Source of the DNA: an uncultured Piscinibacter sp.
GTDB taxonomy: Bacteria > Pseudomonadota > Gammaproteobacteria > Burkholderiales > Burkholderiaceae_C
Length of the DNA: 44,274 nucleotides
Reading direction: 5' to 3'
Assembly: GCF_937952055.1 (NCBI RefSeq)
Contig: NZ_CALFYO010000017.1
Location: 1 to 44,274 of the forward strand
A program made the translations under genes and the position numbers. How positions within the stretch are numbered: the first letter of the stretch is position 1; each line of letters opens with the position of its first letter. The notes below the pieces were generated by a model, which was given only the letters and a program-made list of their open reading frames with translations, did not search any database and was not told the DNA's origin. Positions 21,179 to 28,415 of the stretch are shown here, piece by piece.

Positions 21179-21537
21179 GCCGCCACCTCGTCGCCCTTGC
21201 GCGGTAGCACCGCCGGGAGCGGGCGCGCGGTTGCCACCACCGCGGCGGCAGCCATGCGGACGCGGTGGTCCGCGGCGCTCATCCGGGCCGCGTCCAGCTC
21301 GGCGAGCGCCCGCGCGTCCACCGCCACCATGGTCGCCGCCAGGCCGCGCCGTTCGGCATCGGAGCGGCTGTCGGGCTGCGGGAGCGGCGTCTGATCCAGC
21401 GCCCGCAGCATCATCCGCACACGGGCACGGCCGGGCCGGTCGTGCTCGTCGCCGATGCGCGTGACGTACTGGATCAGGTCGCTCAGCGCGTCTGCGTCCA
21501 CATGGACGCGGGCCGTCGTCGCGGGCGAACCGTTCAT
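21175..21537 (-). CDS. Hypothetical protein, 120 aa
   Basis: Start ATG (CAT at 21535-21537) with GGAGGTGG upstream, overlapping the previous stop as ATGA. The frame is open further upstream but the SD favours this start. The protein has a helical N-terminal part (VHVDADALSDLIQYVTRIGD) then a basic loop and an Ala-rich helix (MAAAAVVATARPLPAVL). No family is recognised. Confidence 0.5.
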   Translation of the reverse strand: MNGSPATTARVHVDADALSDLIQYVTRIGDEHDRPGRARVRMMLRALDQTPLPQPDSRSDAERRGLAATMVAVDARALAELDAARMSAADHRVRMAAAAVVATARPLPAVLPRKGDEVAA

Positions 21538-21749
21538 GCCGCCACCTCCTCGATCTCGGGATCCTCGCCCGCCGCCCACGCGTCCATCAGCCGGTTCATC
21601 TGCTCGACCGCCGCGTCGTAGTCCTCCTGCGCCCACTTCGTGCGCCCAGCGTCGCGGCACGAGCGGTCGCCGGCGTCCCAGCCGACGCGGTGGACCAGGC
21701 TGGTCCAATGGCCAGGTGCGGCGCGGAAGGGGTAGGTCTTCGTGCTCAT
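21534..21749 (-). CDS. Hypothetical small aromatic-rich protein, 71 aa
   Basis: Start ATG with GGAGGTGA upstream. The protein is rich in Trp and His (PGHWTSLVHRVGWDAG) with an acidic end (WAAGEDPEIEEVAA). No family is recognised. A hairpin at 21773-21794 separates it from the gene to its right, so it may begin a sub-operon or be read through. Confidence 0.5.
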   Translation of the reverse strand: MSTKTYPFRAAPGHWTSLVHRVGWDAGDRSCRDAGRTKWAQEDYDAAVEQMNRLMDAWAAGEDPEIEEVAA

Positions 21750-21772
21750 CGTTCGTCACCTCCAAGGGGTGA

Positions 21773-21794
21773 GGGGGCCGGTCTCCCGGCCCCC
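21773..21794 (-). terminator. Strong 9-bp hairpin with 4-base loop
   Basis: GGGGGCCGG at 21773-21781 pairs with CCGGCCCCC at 21786-21794 around TCTC. It lies between two reverse genes. On the plus strand CTTC follows; on the minus strand CTCACC follows, with no T-run. It may reduce read-through or stabilise RNA. Confidence 0.5.
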
Positions 21795-21802
21795 TTCGGC
21801 TG

Positions 21803-22117
21803 TCAGTCGAGCTCGCCCGCGTACACCCGGCCGGCGTAGGCGTTCGCCGCGGCGTCGCCCATGCCGCTCCACTCGGCCCACCGCTTCGCATCCGCCGCGG
21901 CCTCCGCGGCGTGCCGCTGGCGAGCCGTGGGGCGGGTGACGTAGGGGGCGTACAGCCCGCGGGCCCGGCAGAGCCAGTCGGGGATGAACAGCGAGCCCGT
22001 CGCCTCGCCCAGCGTGACCTGCGAGAGCGGGAGCCAGACCGTCTTGTCCTGGCAGCGGATCTGCAGAGCGCGAGCGGTCTTGCTCAGCAGGTCGAACTCG
22101 GTGCGGAGGAAAGTCAT
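21803..22117 (-). CDS. First gene of the reverse-strand block, hypothetical, 104 aa
   Basis: The start is ATG with CAT at 22115-22117, a weak SD (AAAGGGC) ~10 bases upstream and a strong minus-strand promoter about 60 bases before it. The frame extends further left but lacks support. Residues ~1-50 are beta-rich (ARALQIRCQDKTVWLPLSQV), then a helical and Ala-rich C-terminus (RHAAEAAADAKRWAEWSG). The strong promoter and first position suggest an early or regulatory product. No family is recognised. Confidence 0.6.
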   Translation of the reverse strand: MTFLRTEFDLLSKTARALQIRCQDKTVWLPLSQVTLGEATGSLFIPDWLCRARGLYAPYVTRPTARQRHAAEAAADAKRWAEWSGMGDAAANAYAGRVYAGELD

Positions 22118-22175
22118 CTGATCGTTGCCCTTTCGTGTGTGCCTTTGCGGGCGGCGGTCGCGATTGCTGATGACC

Positions 22176-22203
22176 ATTATACCTATATCGGCACAGATTG
22201 CAA
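22176..22203 (-). promoter_or_regulatory. Strong promoter for the reverse-strand block
   Basis: Reading the minus strand, TTGCAA (22198-22203) is followed after 16 bases by a consensus TATAAT (22176-22181). It points toward the gene starting at 22117. Confidence 0.75.
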
Positions 22204-22230
22204 GTGCCTTGCGGTCCCTATGGGGTCGAG

Positions 22231-22239
22231 TTATCCACA
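22231..22239 (+). promoter_or_regulatory. Perfect DnaA-box match
   Basis: TTATCCACA matches the Escherichia coli DnaA-box consensus exactly. It lies between two divergent promoters in a relatively AT-rich gap. I noticed no other exact copy in the window, though I did not count systematically. Confidence 0.5.
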
Positions 22240-22245
22240 GTCCAT

Positions 22246-22282
22246 GAGGCGCGGCGCGAAGATGAGAGAATCGGCGCGCCTC
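22246..22282. promoter_or_regulatory. Candidate operator (8-bp inverted repeat)
   Basis: GAGGCGCG (22246-22253) and CGCGCCTC (22275-22282) form an inverted repeat with a 21-base spacer. The right half abuts the -35 hexamer at 22283, where a bound regulator could block the plus-strand promoter. Confidence 0.4.
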
Positions 22283-22310
22283 TTGACTTGGCGGGCGAGA
22301 GCGGTATAAT
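22283..22310 (+). promoter_or_regulatory. Strong promoter for the SWIM-motif gene
   Basis: TTGACT (22283-22288), a 16-base spacer and a consensus TATAAT (22305-22310). The next gene starts at 22369, about 58 bases after the -10 element. It is divergent from the promoter at 22176-22203. Confidence 0.75.
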
Positions 22311-22368
22311 ACTGGCAAGCAATCACGCCATGCCCGATCCGTCGGGTGAACACGAGAGGACGACTGCA

Positions 22369-23112
22369 ATGGGCTACAGCCACTACCTGGACCGCCGCGT
22401 TGACCTGACCGACGAACAGTGGATCGCGCTGCAGGCGGCGGCCGTCGGCATCCTCGCCGCCTGCGAGGCGCGCGGGATCAGTATCGCCGGGCCGGACGGC
22501 GACGGGGAGCCGATCGTCGGACCCTTCGAGATCGCGTTCAACGGCAGCTCGGCCGTCGATGGGGCTTACGAGTCGTGCGTCGTGACGCGCATGGCGACCG
22601 GTCCGGGGTGGACCAAGACCGGGTTCTGCCAGGTGCGCCCCTACGACCTGGCGGTCACGGCGGTCTACTTGGCCGCGGCGACGATCGCGCCCGACGCTTC
22701 GGCGCTGGACAGCGACGGCGACCTCGACGGCGCCGACTGGGCGCCCGCGCGCGAGCTTGTGGCGGCGCTCGGCGTGGGGCGGGTCGGCGAGCTGTCGCCG
22801 CGCTGGCCGGTCAACTGGGCGCCGTTGCTCGACGCGGCCGACGTGCTGGCGCCGCGGGCCGTGCAACTGTCGGCGGGCGACGCGCCGACGTGGGCCGTGC
22901 CGTCGGGGGCGAACCCCGGCCACGGCTACATCGTCACCGGGCCGGCGTCCGCGCCCGTCGATCGGCTCGACGTCGCCCGCTACATCTGCAACTGCCCGTG
23001 GGGCCGGCCGCAAGGGCCGAGCGGTCGGCCTGGCGTTGGCTGCAAGCACGCGCTGGCGGTCATCGCGCGGCGGCTCGACGGCCAGCGCGAGCGGGTCAAG
23101 GGCGCCGCGTAG
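22369..23112 (+). CDS. Conserved phage protein of 'MGY-HY' type with C-terminal SWIM-like zinc motif
   Basis: A 247-residue protein from ATG 22369, with GAGAGGA upstream. The N-terminus (MGYSHYLDRRVDLTDEQW, IVGPFEIAFNGSSAVDG, GFCQVRPYDLAVTAVYL) recalls a widespread small phage protein family of unknown role. The C-terminus adds YICNCPWGR and, ~12 residues later, GVGCKHALAVIARRL. This C-x-C, C-x-H arrangement is the SWIM zinc-finger pattern, which usually mediates DNA or protein binding. I have not seen this combination before. It has its own promoter and is followed by a stem-loop, so it forms a single-gene unit. Confidence 0.65.
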   Translation: MGYSHYLDRRVDLTDEQWIALQAAAVGILAACEARGISIAGPDGDGEPIVGPFEIAFNGSSAVDGAYESCVVTRMATGPGWTKTGFCQVRPYDLAVTAVYLAAATIAPDASALDSDGDLDGADWAPARELVAALGVGRVGELSPRWPVNWAPLLDAADVLAPRAVQLSAGDAPTWAVPSGANPGHGYIVTGPASAPVDRLDVARYICNCPWGRPQGPSGRPGVGCKHALAVIARRLDGQRERVKGAA

Positions 23113-23124
23113 GCGGCATGCGCT

Positions 23125-23160
23125 CGGCGGGGCGGTGGGCTCAGCTCCACCGCCCCGCCG
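23125..23160 (+). terminator. 14-bp perfect stem-loop after the SWIM-motif gene
   Basis: CGGCGGGGCGGTGG (23125-23138) pairs with CCACCGCCCCGCCG (23147-23160) around an 8-base loop. It lies 12 bases after the stop codon and before a strong promoter. No T-tract follows, but the stem is very stable. Confidence 0.65.
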
Positions 23161-23189
23161 TAGGTGCGAGCGGATGCGGCGCGTAGGAC

Positions 23190-23218
23190 TTGACAGCAGC
23201 AACGAAGCCGCCTATACT
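23190..23218 (+). promoter_or_regulatory. Near-consensus promoter for the capsid operon
   Basis: TTGACA (23190-23195) matches the -35 consensus exactly; after 17 bases comes TATACT (23213-23218). It probably drives the protease, capsid and following genes. Confidence 0.8.
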
Positions 23219-23397
23219 CTCACCGCGGCCGCCTTCGCCGGGCGGCAACAGGGCTGGAACGGCCAGCCACATAAGGTTCGGCAGGGGACGCCAAGCACAA
23301 GAGTGGCGCCCCTGCCGCCGCAGATCAGACGCCCGCCCTCGGCCATCGTCCAGGGGCGGGCGTTCGCTGTTCACGGCGACGGGAACGCGGGGGCGAT
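23219..23397 (+). promoter_or_regulatory. Structured 5' leader with three hairpins
   Basis: Three stem-loops lie between the promoter and the protease start. They are GGCTGG/CCAGCC (23252-23268), a 13-bp stem with one bulged A (23280-23293 with 23304-23316), and a 10-bp stem ACGCCCGCCC/GGGCGGGCGT (23329-23338 with 23354-23363). They could attenuate transcription or control translation. I recognise no known riboswitch. Confidence 0.5.
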
Positions 23398-25785
23398 ATG
23401 TCGGCAGGGGGCGACATGGGCGGGCTACCAGACGACGCGGGCTTCACGGCCGGCGGCGTGTTGCTGCCCACCTACGGCCGCGCCCGACTCGACGCGCGAG
23501 GGCTGGCGGCTGCGCGTCGTGACATCGCGTCCGAGCCGGCGGGGTCGCCGATCCCGTTCGTGCTCGCCACGCCAGGCGTCAAGCGCGACGGGCTCGACCT
23601 GGCCGGGCGGCCGTTCTATCTCGACCGCTACCGCGACAACCCGGTGGTGCTGCCGTTCCACGACGACCACAGCTTCCCGTGCGGGCGCGGCGAGATCACG
23701 GCGACGGCTGTCGGCCGGGGCGCCGAAGTGCTGCGCAGCGTGGCGTGGTTCGACCTGGAGGATCCGGTCGGGGCGATCGCCGACCGTAAGTACCGCCAGC
23801 TGTTCATGCATGCCGTCAGCCTGTCGTGGCAGGACATCGACCACAGCGGCGTGCCGGTGCGCTCGACGCGCCAGCAGGTCGCCGCGCACGACGTCATCGA
23901 GTTCTCGATCGTCGCGGTGCCGGGCGACTGGAGCGCGCTCGCCGAGCGTGGCGTCAGCCGGCGCGGGCAGCGGCTGAGCATCGAGTCGCGGTACCGCCGG
24001 TGGCTCGCCCGCCAGGGCGTGACGACCGACGACCGCGAGGCGTGGCGGGACTTCCTTGCGGACGTGGCGGCGGCGCTGCCTGGAGGCGACCGCCGCGAGC
24101 GCGTCGCCGCGGTGCTGCGCCGGCTGCAACTGTGCGATGGCGCGGCGTGCGCCGTCATGGCTGGAGGGATCATGGACGGAAAGCGGGACGTGACAGGCGT
24201 CGCCGTCACCCAGACGGTTGGCAGCCCGGCCGAGGAGGGCAGCGCCGCAGGCGTTGCGCAGCTGCCGCCGGAGGTGATGCAGGCGATCGTCGAGTCCGTG
24301 ACCGCCGGGCTGGCGGCGCCGGCCGGCGGGACGGCGATCAGCGTGAACAAGAGCAAGGCCAAGAGCGGGCAGGTGCCCGGCATGCAGGCCGCCGAGGTGA
24401 CGCTGACCGTGGCGTTGCCGCCGGCGGTCGTGCAGCAGCTTGCCCAGGCGGCGGTTGCCGACGCGACGGCCGGACTCGTCGCCGAGCCGGCGGCCGACGC
24501 GCCGTGGCCCGACATGCCGGTCGGGACCGCGGGCGAGATGGGGATGGGACAACCGGCTGCCGATGCGGGAGCCGTCGAGGTGCTGTACGGCCGCACGGCC
24601 GACGGCGCCGACGACACGAGTGCCGAGGACCGTTGGCGGGCGGCCGCGCAAGTGATGCGCGCGCTGTTCGTGGACGTGCCCGACGAGGCCGACGACCGCG
24701 AGCGCAAGACCGTCTACACGAGCCTGCTGCCGGACTACCGGCGCGCGGGCAAGGTGCCGCCGAAGTTCGTTCCGGCGGCCTGGCTTCGGCCGCTCTCGAT
24801 CGAGGCGCGCCGCAGCCTGCTTCTGGAGGGAGAGGCCGACATGCAGATCGTGGGTACGGTGGCGGGCGCGCATGCCCGCAAGGGCACGCCGATCAGCGCG
24901 GCGCGGCGCCAGCGGATCCGCGGCGCGGCCGACGGGATCAAGGCGGCAGTGAAGGACATCGCCAAGCACGCCGACGACCTGGGCGCCATGCTCGACGAGC
25001 TGGATGCCGGTGGGGAGGAGCGCTCGGCGACGGGCGCAGCAGCCACCGCGGGCACGCGCTCGATCGTGCTGGACCGCACTCAGCCGGGTGCCGAGGTCGT
25101 GGCGTCGCTGCTGCAGGCGCTGGGCTACGAAGTGGCCGACAGCGCCGCCGACGGCGACGAGGCCATCGACGACCAGCCGGGCGACGGCGGCAGCGCGCGC
25201 GGCTGCGGGTGCGGCGGCGGGCGGCCCAAGCCCACGAGCAAGCCGCGCCCGTCGAGCGGACCGCGGCCGACCGGCGGCAAGGCGCGGGCTGCGGCGCTCG
25301 ATACGGCGACGCTCGACGCCATCGCCGCGCTACTGCCGGAGGGCGTGCGGGTGCAGCTGGTGACGGGCGAGGACGCGGGCGACGCGCCAGCCACCGCGGG
25401 CGAGCGCGGGCAGCGGGGGGCGGCGCTGGCGGATGCGCTCTACAGCGTGCTGGAGATGGTGGCCGGCCCCGACGAGCTCGCCCAGAACCAGGCAGTGGTG
25501 GATGCCAGCGGTGCGCTCGGCATCGAGCCCGACCTGGTGCTGGCGTGGCTGAACGGTGAGGGCGAGTGCCCTGAGCACGAGGTGCTGCAGGCGCTGGCCG
25601 ACACGTGGGGGGCCGACGCTCAGCTGCTCATCGACGCGGCGACGGCTGACGGCTGCACGTACGACGAGGAGCCGGAGGCAGGCACCACGCCGGTGGCCGA
25701 TCCGGGGGCCGGGTCGCCCGAGGATCCGGAGTTCGCACAGGCGTTCGACGCTCTCACGACTCGGCTGGCGGCACTGCCCGTCTAG
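23398..25785 (+). CDS. Prohead protease with long scaffold-like C-terminal region
   Basis: A 795-residue protein. Residues ~50-180 resemble the HK97-type prohead protease: VVLPFHDDHSFPCGRGEI (H88 or H91), VAWFDLEDPVG, FMHAVSLSW (S141 or S143) and HDVIEFSIVAVPGD (E168). The rest (~190-795) is Ala-rich with helices (PPAVVQQLAQAAVADATAGL; ADGIKAAVKDIAKHADDLG), a low-complexity GCGCGGGRPKPTSKPRPSSG linker, and an acidic end. Most phages encode a separate ~150-250 residue protease and a scaffold; here the extra 600 residues probably act as scaffold. The start ATG 23398 has a weak G-rich SD; ATG 23416 is an alternative. Confidence 0.8.
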   Translation: MSAGGDMGGLPDDAGFTAGGVLLPTYGRARLDARGLAAARRDIASEPAGSPIPFVLATPGVKRDGLDLAGRPFYLDRYRDNPVVLPFHDDHSFPCGRGEITATAVGRGAEVLRSVAWFDLEDPVGAIADRKYRQLFMHAVSLSWQDIDHSGVPVRSTRQQVAAHDVIEFSIVAVPGDWSALAERGVSRRGQRLSIESRYRRWLARQGVTTDDREAWRDFLADVAAALPGGDRRERVAAVLRRLQLCDGAACAVMAGGIMDGKRDVTGVAVTQTVGSPAEEGSAAGVAQLPPEVMQAIVESVTAGLAAPAGGTAISVNKSKAKSGQVPGMQAAEVTLTVALPPAVVQQLAQAAVADATAGLVAEPAADAPWPDMPVGTAGEMGMGQPAADAGAVEVLYGRTADGADDTSAEDRWRAAAQVMRALFVDVPDEADDRERKTVYTSLLPDYRRAGKVPPKFVPAAWLRPLSIEARRSLLLEGEADMQIVGTVAGAHARKGTPISAARRQRIRGAADGIKAAVKDIAKHADDLGAMLDELDAGGEERSATGAAATAGTRSIVLDRTQPGAEVVASLLQALGYEVADSAADGDEAIDDQPGDGGSARGCGCGGGRPKPTSKPRPSSGPRPTGGKARAAALDTATLDAIAALLPEGVRVQLVTGEDAGDAPATAGERGQRGAALADALYSVLEMVAGPDELAQNQAVVDASGALGIEPDLVLAWLNGEGECPEHEVLQALADTWGADAQLLIDAATADGCTYDEEPEAGTTPVADPGAGSPEDPEFAQAFDALTTRLAALPV

Positions 25786-25842
25786 GCCGAGCGGTTCGCA
25801 TTTGGTTTGACCGCACTTGAGTTTGAACTTGGAGGTTTGGAG

Positions 25843-27291
25843 ATGACGACTGCGACGGCTCCGGCGCCGGTGGCGCTGACCGCGGACCAGATGAACAAGA
25901 TCGTGGCGCTCGCCGACACCAACGCCGAGCTGCGCCAGGAGCACGACACGCTGCGCGCCGAGCTGGCCGCCCTCAAGGCCGCCAGCCGCGCGGCCGGGGA
26001 CGGCGACCGCCTGCGCCGCTACTTCACGCCGGGCGTTGCCGCTTCGCCCGACGTGGAGGATCGTCTCGCGGGCTACCGCCCGGCGACGCTGCAGCTGGCG
26101 GCGGCGGTGCTCGACAGCCTCAAGCGCGACGTCGGCAAGAAGAACGGGCGCGTGTTCGGCGGCGCGAGCGAGCCGCTCAAGCGCGCGGCGTCGGCCGTGG
26201 CCGGCCGGCACGTGCGGTTCAACACGCCCGACGAGGAGGGCGCTGGTGCCGAGCTGGTCGAGACGTGTCCGCTCGACCAGCTGTGGAACGCGGCGACGTG
26301 CGACAGCGACATCCTCGGCCTGTTCCCGACCACGCCGGTGAAGGGCGGTCGGGCGAAGATTGTCACCGTCAGCGCGCTGCCGACCGCCTACGCGGCGCAG
26401 AAGGCGACCGACTGCGAGGGGCTGAAGTGCACGCCGTCGACGGCCGTGGGCACGCAGCTCATCGAGGTCGAGGCGAGCAAGATCAAGCTCAAGCTGTGCA
26501 TGCCGACCGAGCTGGAGGAGGACGCGTTCCTCGACGTGGTGTCGGAGTACACCGCCGTCGCCGAGCGCGCGATCCGCCTGGCCAACGAGACGGCGATCCT
26601 GCGCGGCGATGCGACGCTGGCCGGCGAGGCGAACATCAACAGCCTGGGCGAGGTGCTGACCATTCCGGCCAGCGGCTTCGCGCCGGACTTCACGGCGTTC
26701 GACGGCCTGGCCCACGCGACGCTCGTCGACAACGTGAACAACAACGCGGCCAACACCGACTGGTGGACGCCGGGCTCGCAGATCACGGCGAACCACATCC
26801 AGAAGCTCCGGCTCCTCATGGAGGACGCGGCGCTGAAGACCCACTGGGGGTTCTGCGCCGATTCGAGCGACCTGGTCATCGTCTGCGACTACGCCACCTA
26901 CGCGGCGCTGACGCAGCTCGACGACGTGAAGTTCTGCGACAAGAACTGCGACAGCCCGACGCTCCAGACCGGCCAGCTGGCCAGCATCTGGGGCATCCCG
27001 ATCATCCCGACGGCGGCGCTCGCGCTGACCGACGAGGATGGCAACATCGACATGGACGCGCCGGAGAACAACGTCCACGGCCAGCTGCACCTGGTGAACA
27101 AGCAGGGGTTCAAGGTCGGCTGGGCGCGCGAGCTGAAGATGACGACGACGGTCAACGACGACTGTGACCTCATCGAGATCAACTTCAGCTGGCGCCTCTT
27201 GTTCGCGCGCCACAGCTCGACGGGCAACGCCGGTGGCATCGAGGCCGTGGCCTCGATCTACGGCATCAGCTTCGCCGAGCCCGAGGCGTAG
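25843..27291 (+). CDS. Major capsid protein (HK97 fold)
   Basis: A 482-residue protein starting at ATG 25843 with GGAGG at 25831-25835. The first ~60 residues carry a coiled-coil, delta-domain-like helix (NAELRQEHDTLRAELAALKA), which would be cleaved by the protease. The rest has capsid-type features: TELEEDAFLDVVSEYTAVAE, FDGLAHATLVDNVNNNAANT, DLVIVCDYATYAALTQLDD, IWGIPIIPTAALALTD, HGQLHLVNKQGFKVGWARE. It contains about ten cysteines (for example LCMP and FCDKNCDS), unusual for a capsid. A 13-bp stem follows the gene. Confidence 0.85.
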   Translation: MTTATAPAPVALTADQMNKIVALADTNAELRQEHDTLRAELAALKAASRAAGDGDRLRRYFTPGVAASPDVEDRLAGYRPATLQLAAAVLDSLKRDVGKKNGRVFGGASEPLKRAASAVAGRHVRFNTPDEEGAGAELVETCPLDQLWNAATCDSDILGLFPTTPVKGGRAKIVTVSALPTAYAAQKATDCEGLKCTPSTAVGTQLIEVEASKIKLKLCMPTELEEDAFLDVVSEYTAVAERAIRLANETAILRGDATLAGEANINSLGEVLTIPASGFAPDFTAFDGLAHATLVDNVNNNAANTDWWTPGSQITANHIQKLRLLMEDAALKTHWGFCADSSDLVIVCDYATYAALTQLDDVKFCDKNCDSPTLQTGQLASIWGIPIIPTAALALTDEDGNIDMDAPENNVHGQLHLVNKQGFKVGWARELKMTTTVNDDCDLIEINFSWRLLFARHSSTGNAGGIEAVASIYGISFAEPEA

Positions 27292-27333
27292 GGCAAGGGG
27301 CTGATCGACTGACACTCAGCTGGGCAGGGCGCG

Positions 27334-27367
27334 GTAGGGGGCGGGGACAACCTGCCCCGCCCCCTAC
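27334..27367 (+). terminator. 13-bp hairpin after the capsid gene
   Basis: GTAGGGGGCGGGG (27334-27346) pairs perfectly with CCCCGCCCCCTAC (27355-27367), loop ACAACCTG. No T-tract follows. It could terminate part of the transcripts or protect the capsid message from 3' decay. Confidence 0.6.
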
Positions 27368-27391
27368 GGTGTGCCTCCACAGGAGGGGAGC

Positions 27392-27781
27392 ATGGCGGCC
27401 AAGCCGCATGTGGTGAGGAACGGATACATCGCGCTGAAGAACGTGGACGACGCCGTGCTGCGCTGCTGGGCCGGCGACATCGTCGACGTGCCGGCCGCGT
27501 GGGTGGACATGCTGGCGCGTCAGGGCGTGATCGAGGAGGGGCGGCGGCCCGCGGGCTACGGCGCGCCTCCGGCCCCAGCGTCGGAGGCGGTCATCGAGGC
27601 GCCGGCCGCGGAGGCCGTGCAGGTCGCCGACGAGCCGCCGGCCGATGAGCCGCCGTCGGCCGCTCAGGCCGACGTGGCCGACGTGGCGGACGAGCCGCCC
27701 GCCGACGAGGGGGAGGACCCGCCGCCCGTGCGGCGCCGCGGGCGGTCGCGTCGGCGGCAGGACGACGGCGGGCAGGAGTAG
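27392..27781 (+). CDS. Small head protein, 129 aa
   Basis: Start ATG 27392 with AGGAGGGG upstream. The N-terminal ~50 residues (HVVRNGYIALKNVDDAVLRC, GDIVDVPAAWVDMLARQGVI) form a small domain like the head-associated proteins that follow capsid genes. The C-terminal ~75 residues are Pro/Ala/Glu-rich with repeated ADEPPAD, then strongly basic (RRRGRSRRRQ). It may sit at the capsid surface or the head-tail joint; function is inferred from position. Confidence 0.6.
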   Translation: MAAKPHVVRNGYIALKNVDDAVLRCWAGDIVDVPAAWVDMLARQGVIEEGRRPAGYGAPPAPASEAVIEAPAAEAVQVADEPPADEPPSAAQADVADVADEPPADEGEDPPPVRRRGRSRRRQDDGGQE

Positions 27782-27825
27782 CGGCCGACCGGGCGCACCC
27801 CCGGTGACGGGTTTGGTTTGAGTGG

Positions 27826-27870
27826 CCCTTCGCGCCGACGGGCGCGGTGCGGTGCCTCCGGCGCGAAGGG
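27826..27870 (+). terminator. 12-bp inverted repeat in the intergenic region
   Basis: CCCTTCGCGCCG (27826-27837) pairs with CGGCGCGAAGGG (27859-27870) around a 21-base loop. It lies just before the SD of the next gene. No T-tract follows. Confidence 0.5.
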
Positions 27871-27890
27871 TCAGTTGGTAGGAGTGTGAC

Positions 27891-28415
27891 GTGTCGTACA
27901 GCAGGGTGGTGAGGTTCCACAGCTCCGCAGAGCCGGCGCCCGACGCCGCGGATCTTCGCGCCATCTTGCTGGACGCTGCGGGTGACGAGGTGGTGGCCGA
28001 CGTCGGGGACTTCGTGGACCTGGGCGACGGCTACTTCATCGTGGTGGTGGCGGACATCCCCAACCTTCACCAGGGCGCCGTCCGCATCTACGACAACAAC
28101 GACGCGCCCACGACGCTCGACGTGCAGCCGATCAACGCGACCGACGATCCGTGCTGCGCCGAGAACTCGCCGTGCGTGCTTGGCACCGGCTCGCTCAGCG
28201 TCGACTACTGCCTCAAGACGCCGGTCACCGGAGCGCCGCTCGAAGGCGTCACGGTCGAGGTGTACACCGACGCCGAGCGCGTCGACCGCGTGGCCGTGGG
28301 TGTGACGGACGAGGACGGCAACGTCTCGTTCATGCTCGACCCCGGCACGTACTACATCTTCCGCTACAAGGCCGGCGTGACCTTCACCGATCCGCACGTC
28401 CGGACGGTGGCCTGA
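27891..28415 (+). CDS. Probable decoration or neck protein with carboxypeptidase-regulatory-like fold
   Basis: A 174-residue protein from GTG 27891 with GGAG six bases upstream. The middle is a cysteine-rich stretch (DDPCCAENSPC), and residues ~95-170 (LEGVTVEVYTDAERVDRVAV, DEDGNVSFMLDPGTYYIFRY) match a carboxypeptidase-regulatory or Ig-like beta-sandwich, often found in capsid decoration and tail proteins. I infer a capsid-surface role. The stop overlaps the next start (TGATG). Confidence 0.65.
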   Translation: MSYSRVVRFHSSAEPAPDAADLRAILLDAAGDEVVADVGDFVDLGDGYFIVVVADIPNLHQGAVRIYDNNDAPTTLDVQPINATDDPCCAENSPCVLGTGSLSVDYCLKTPVTGAPLEGVTVEVYTDAERVDRVAVGVTDEDGNVSFMLDPGTYYIFRYKAGVTFTDPHVRTVA

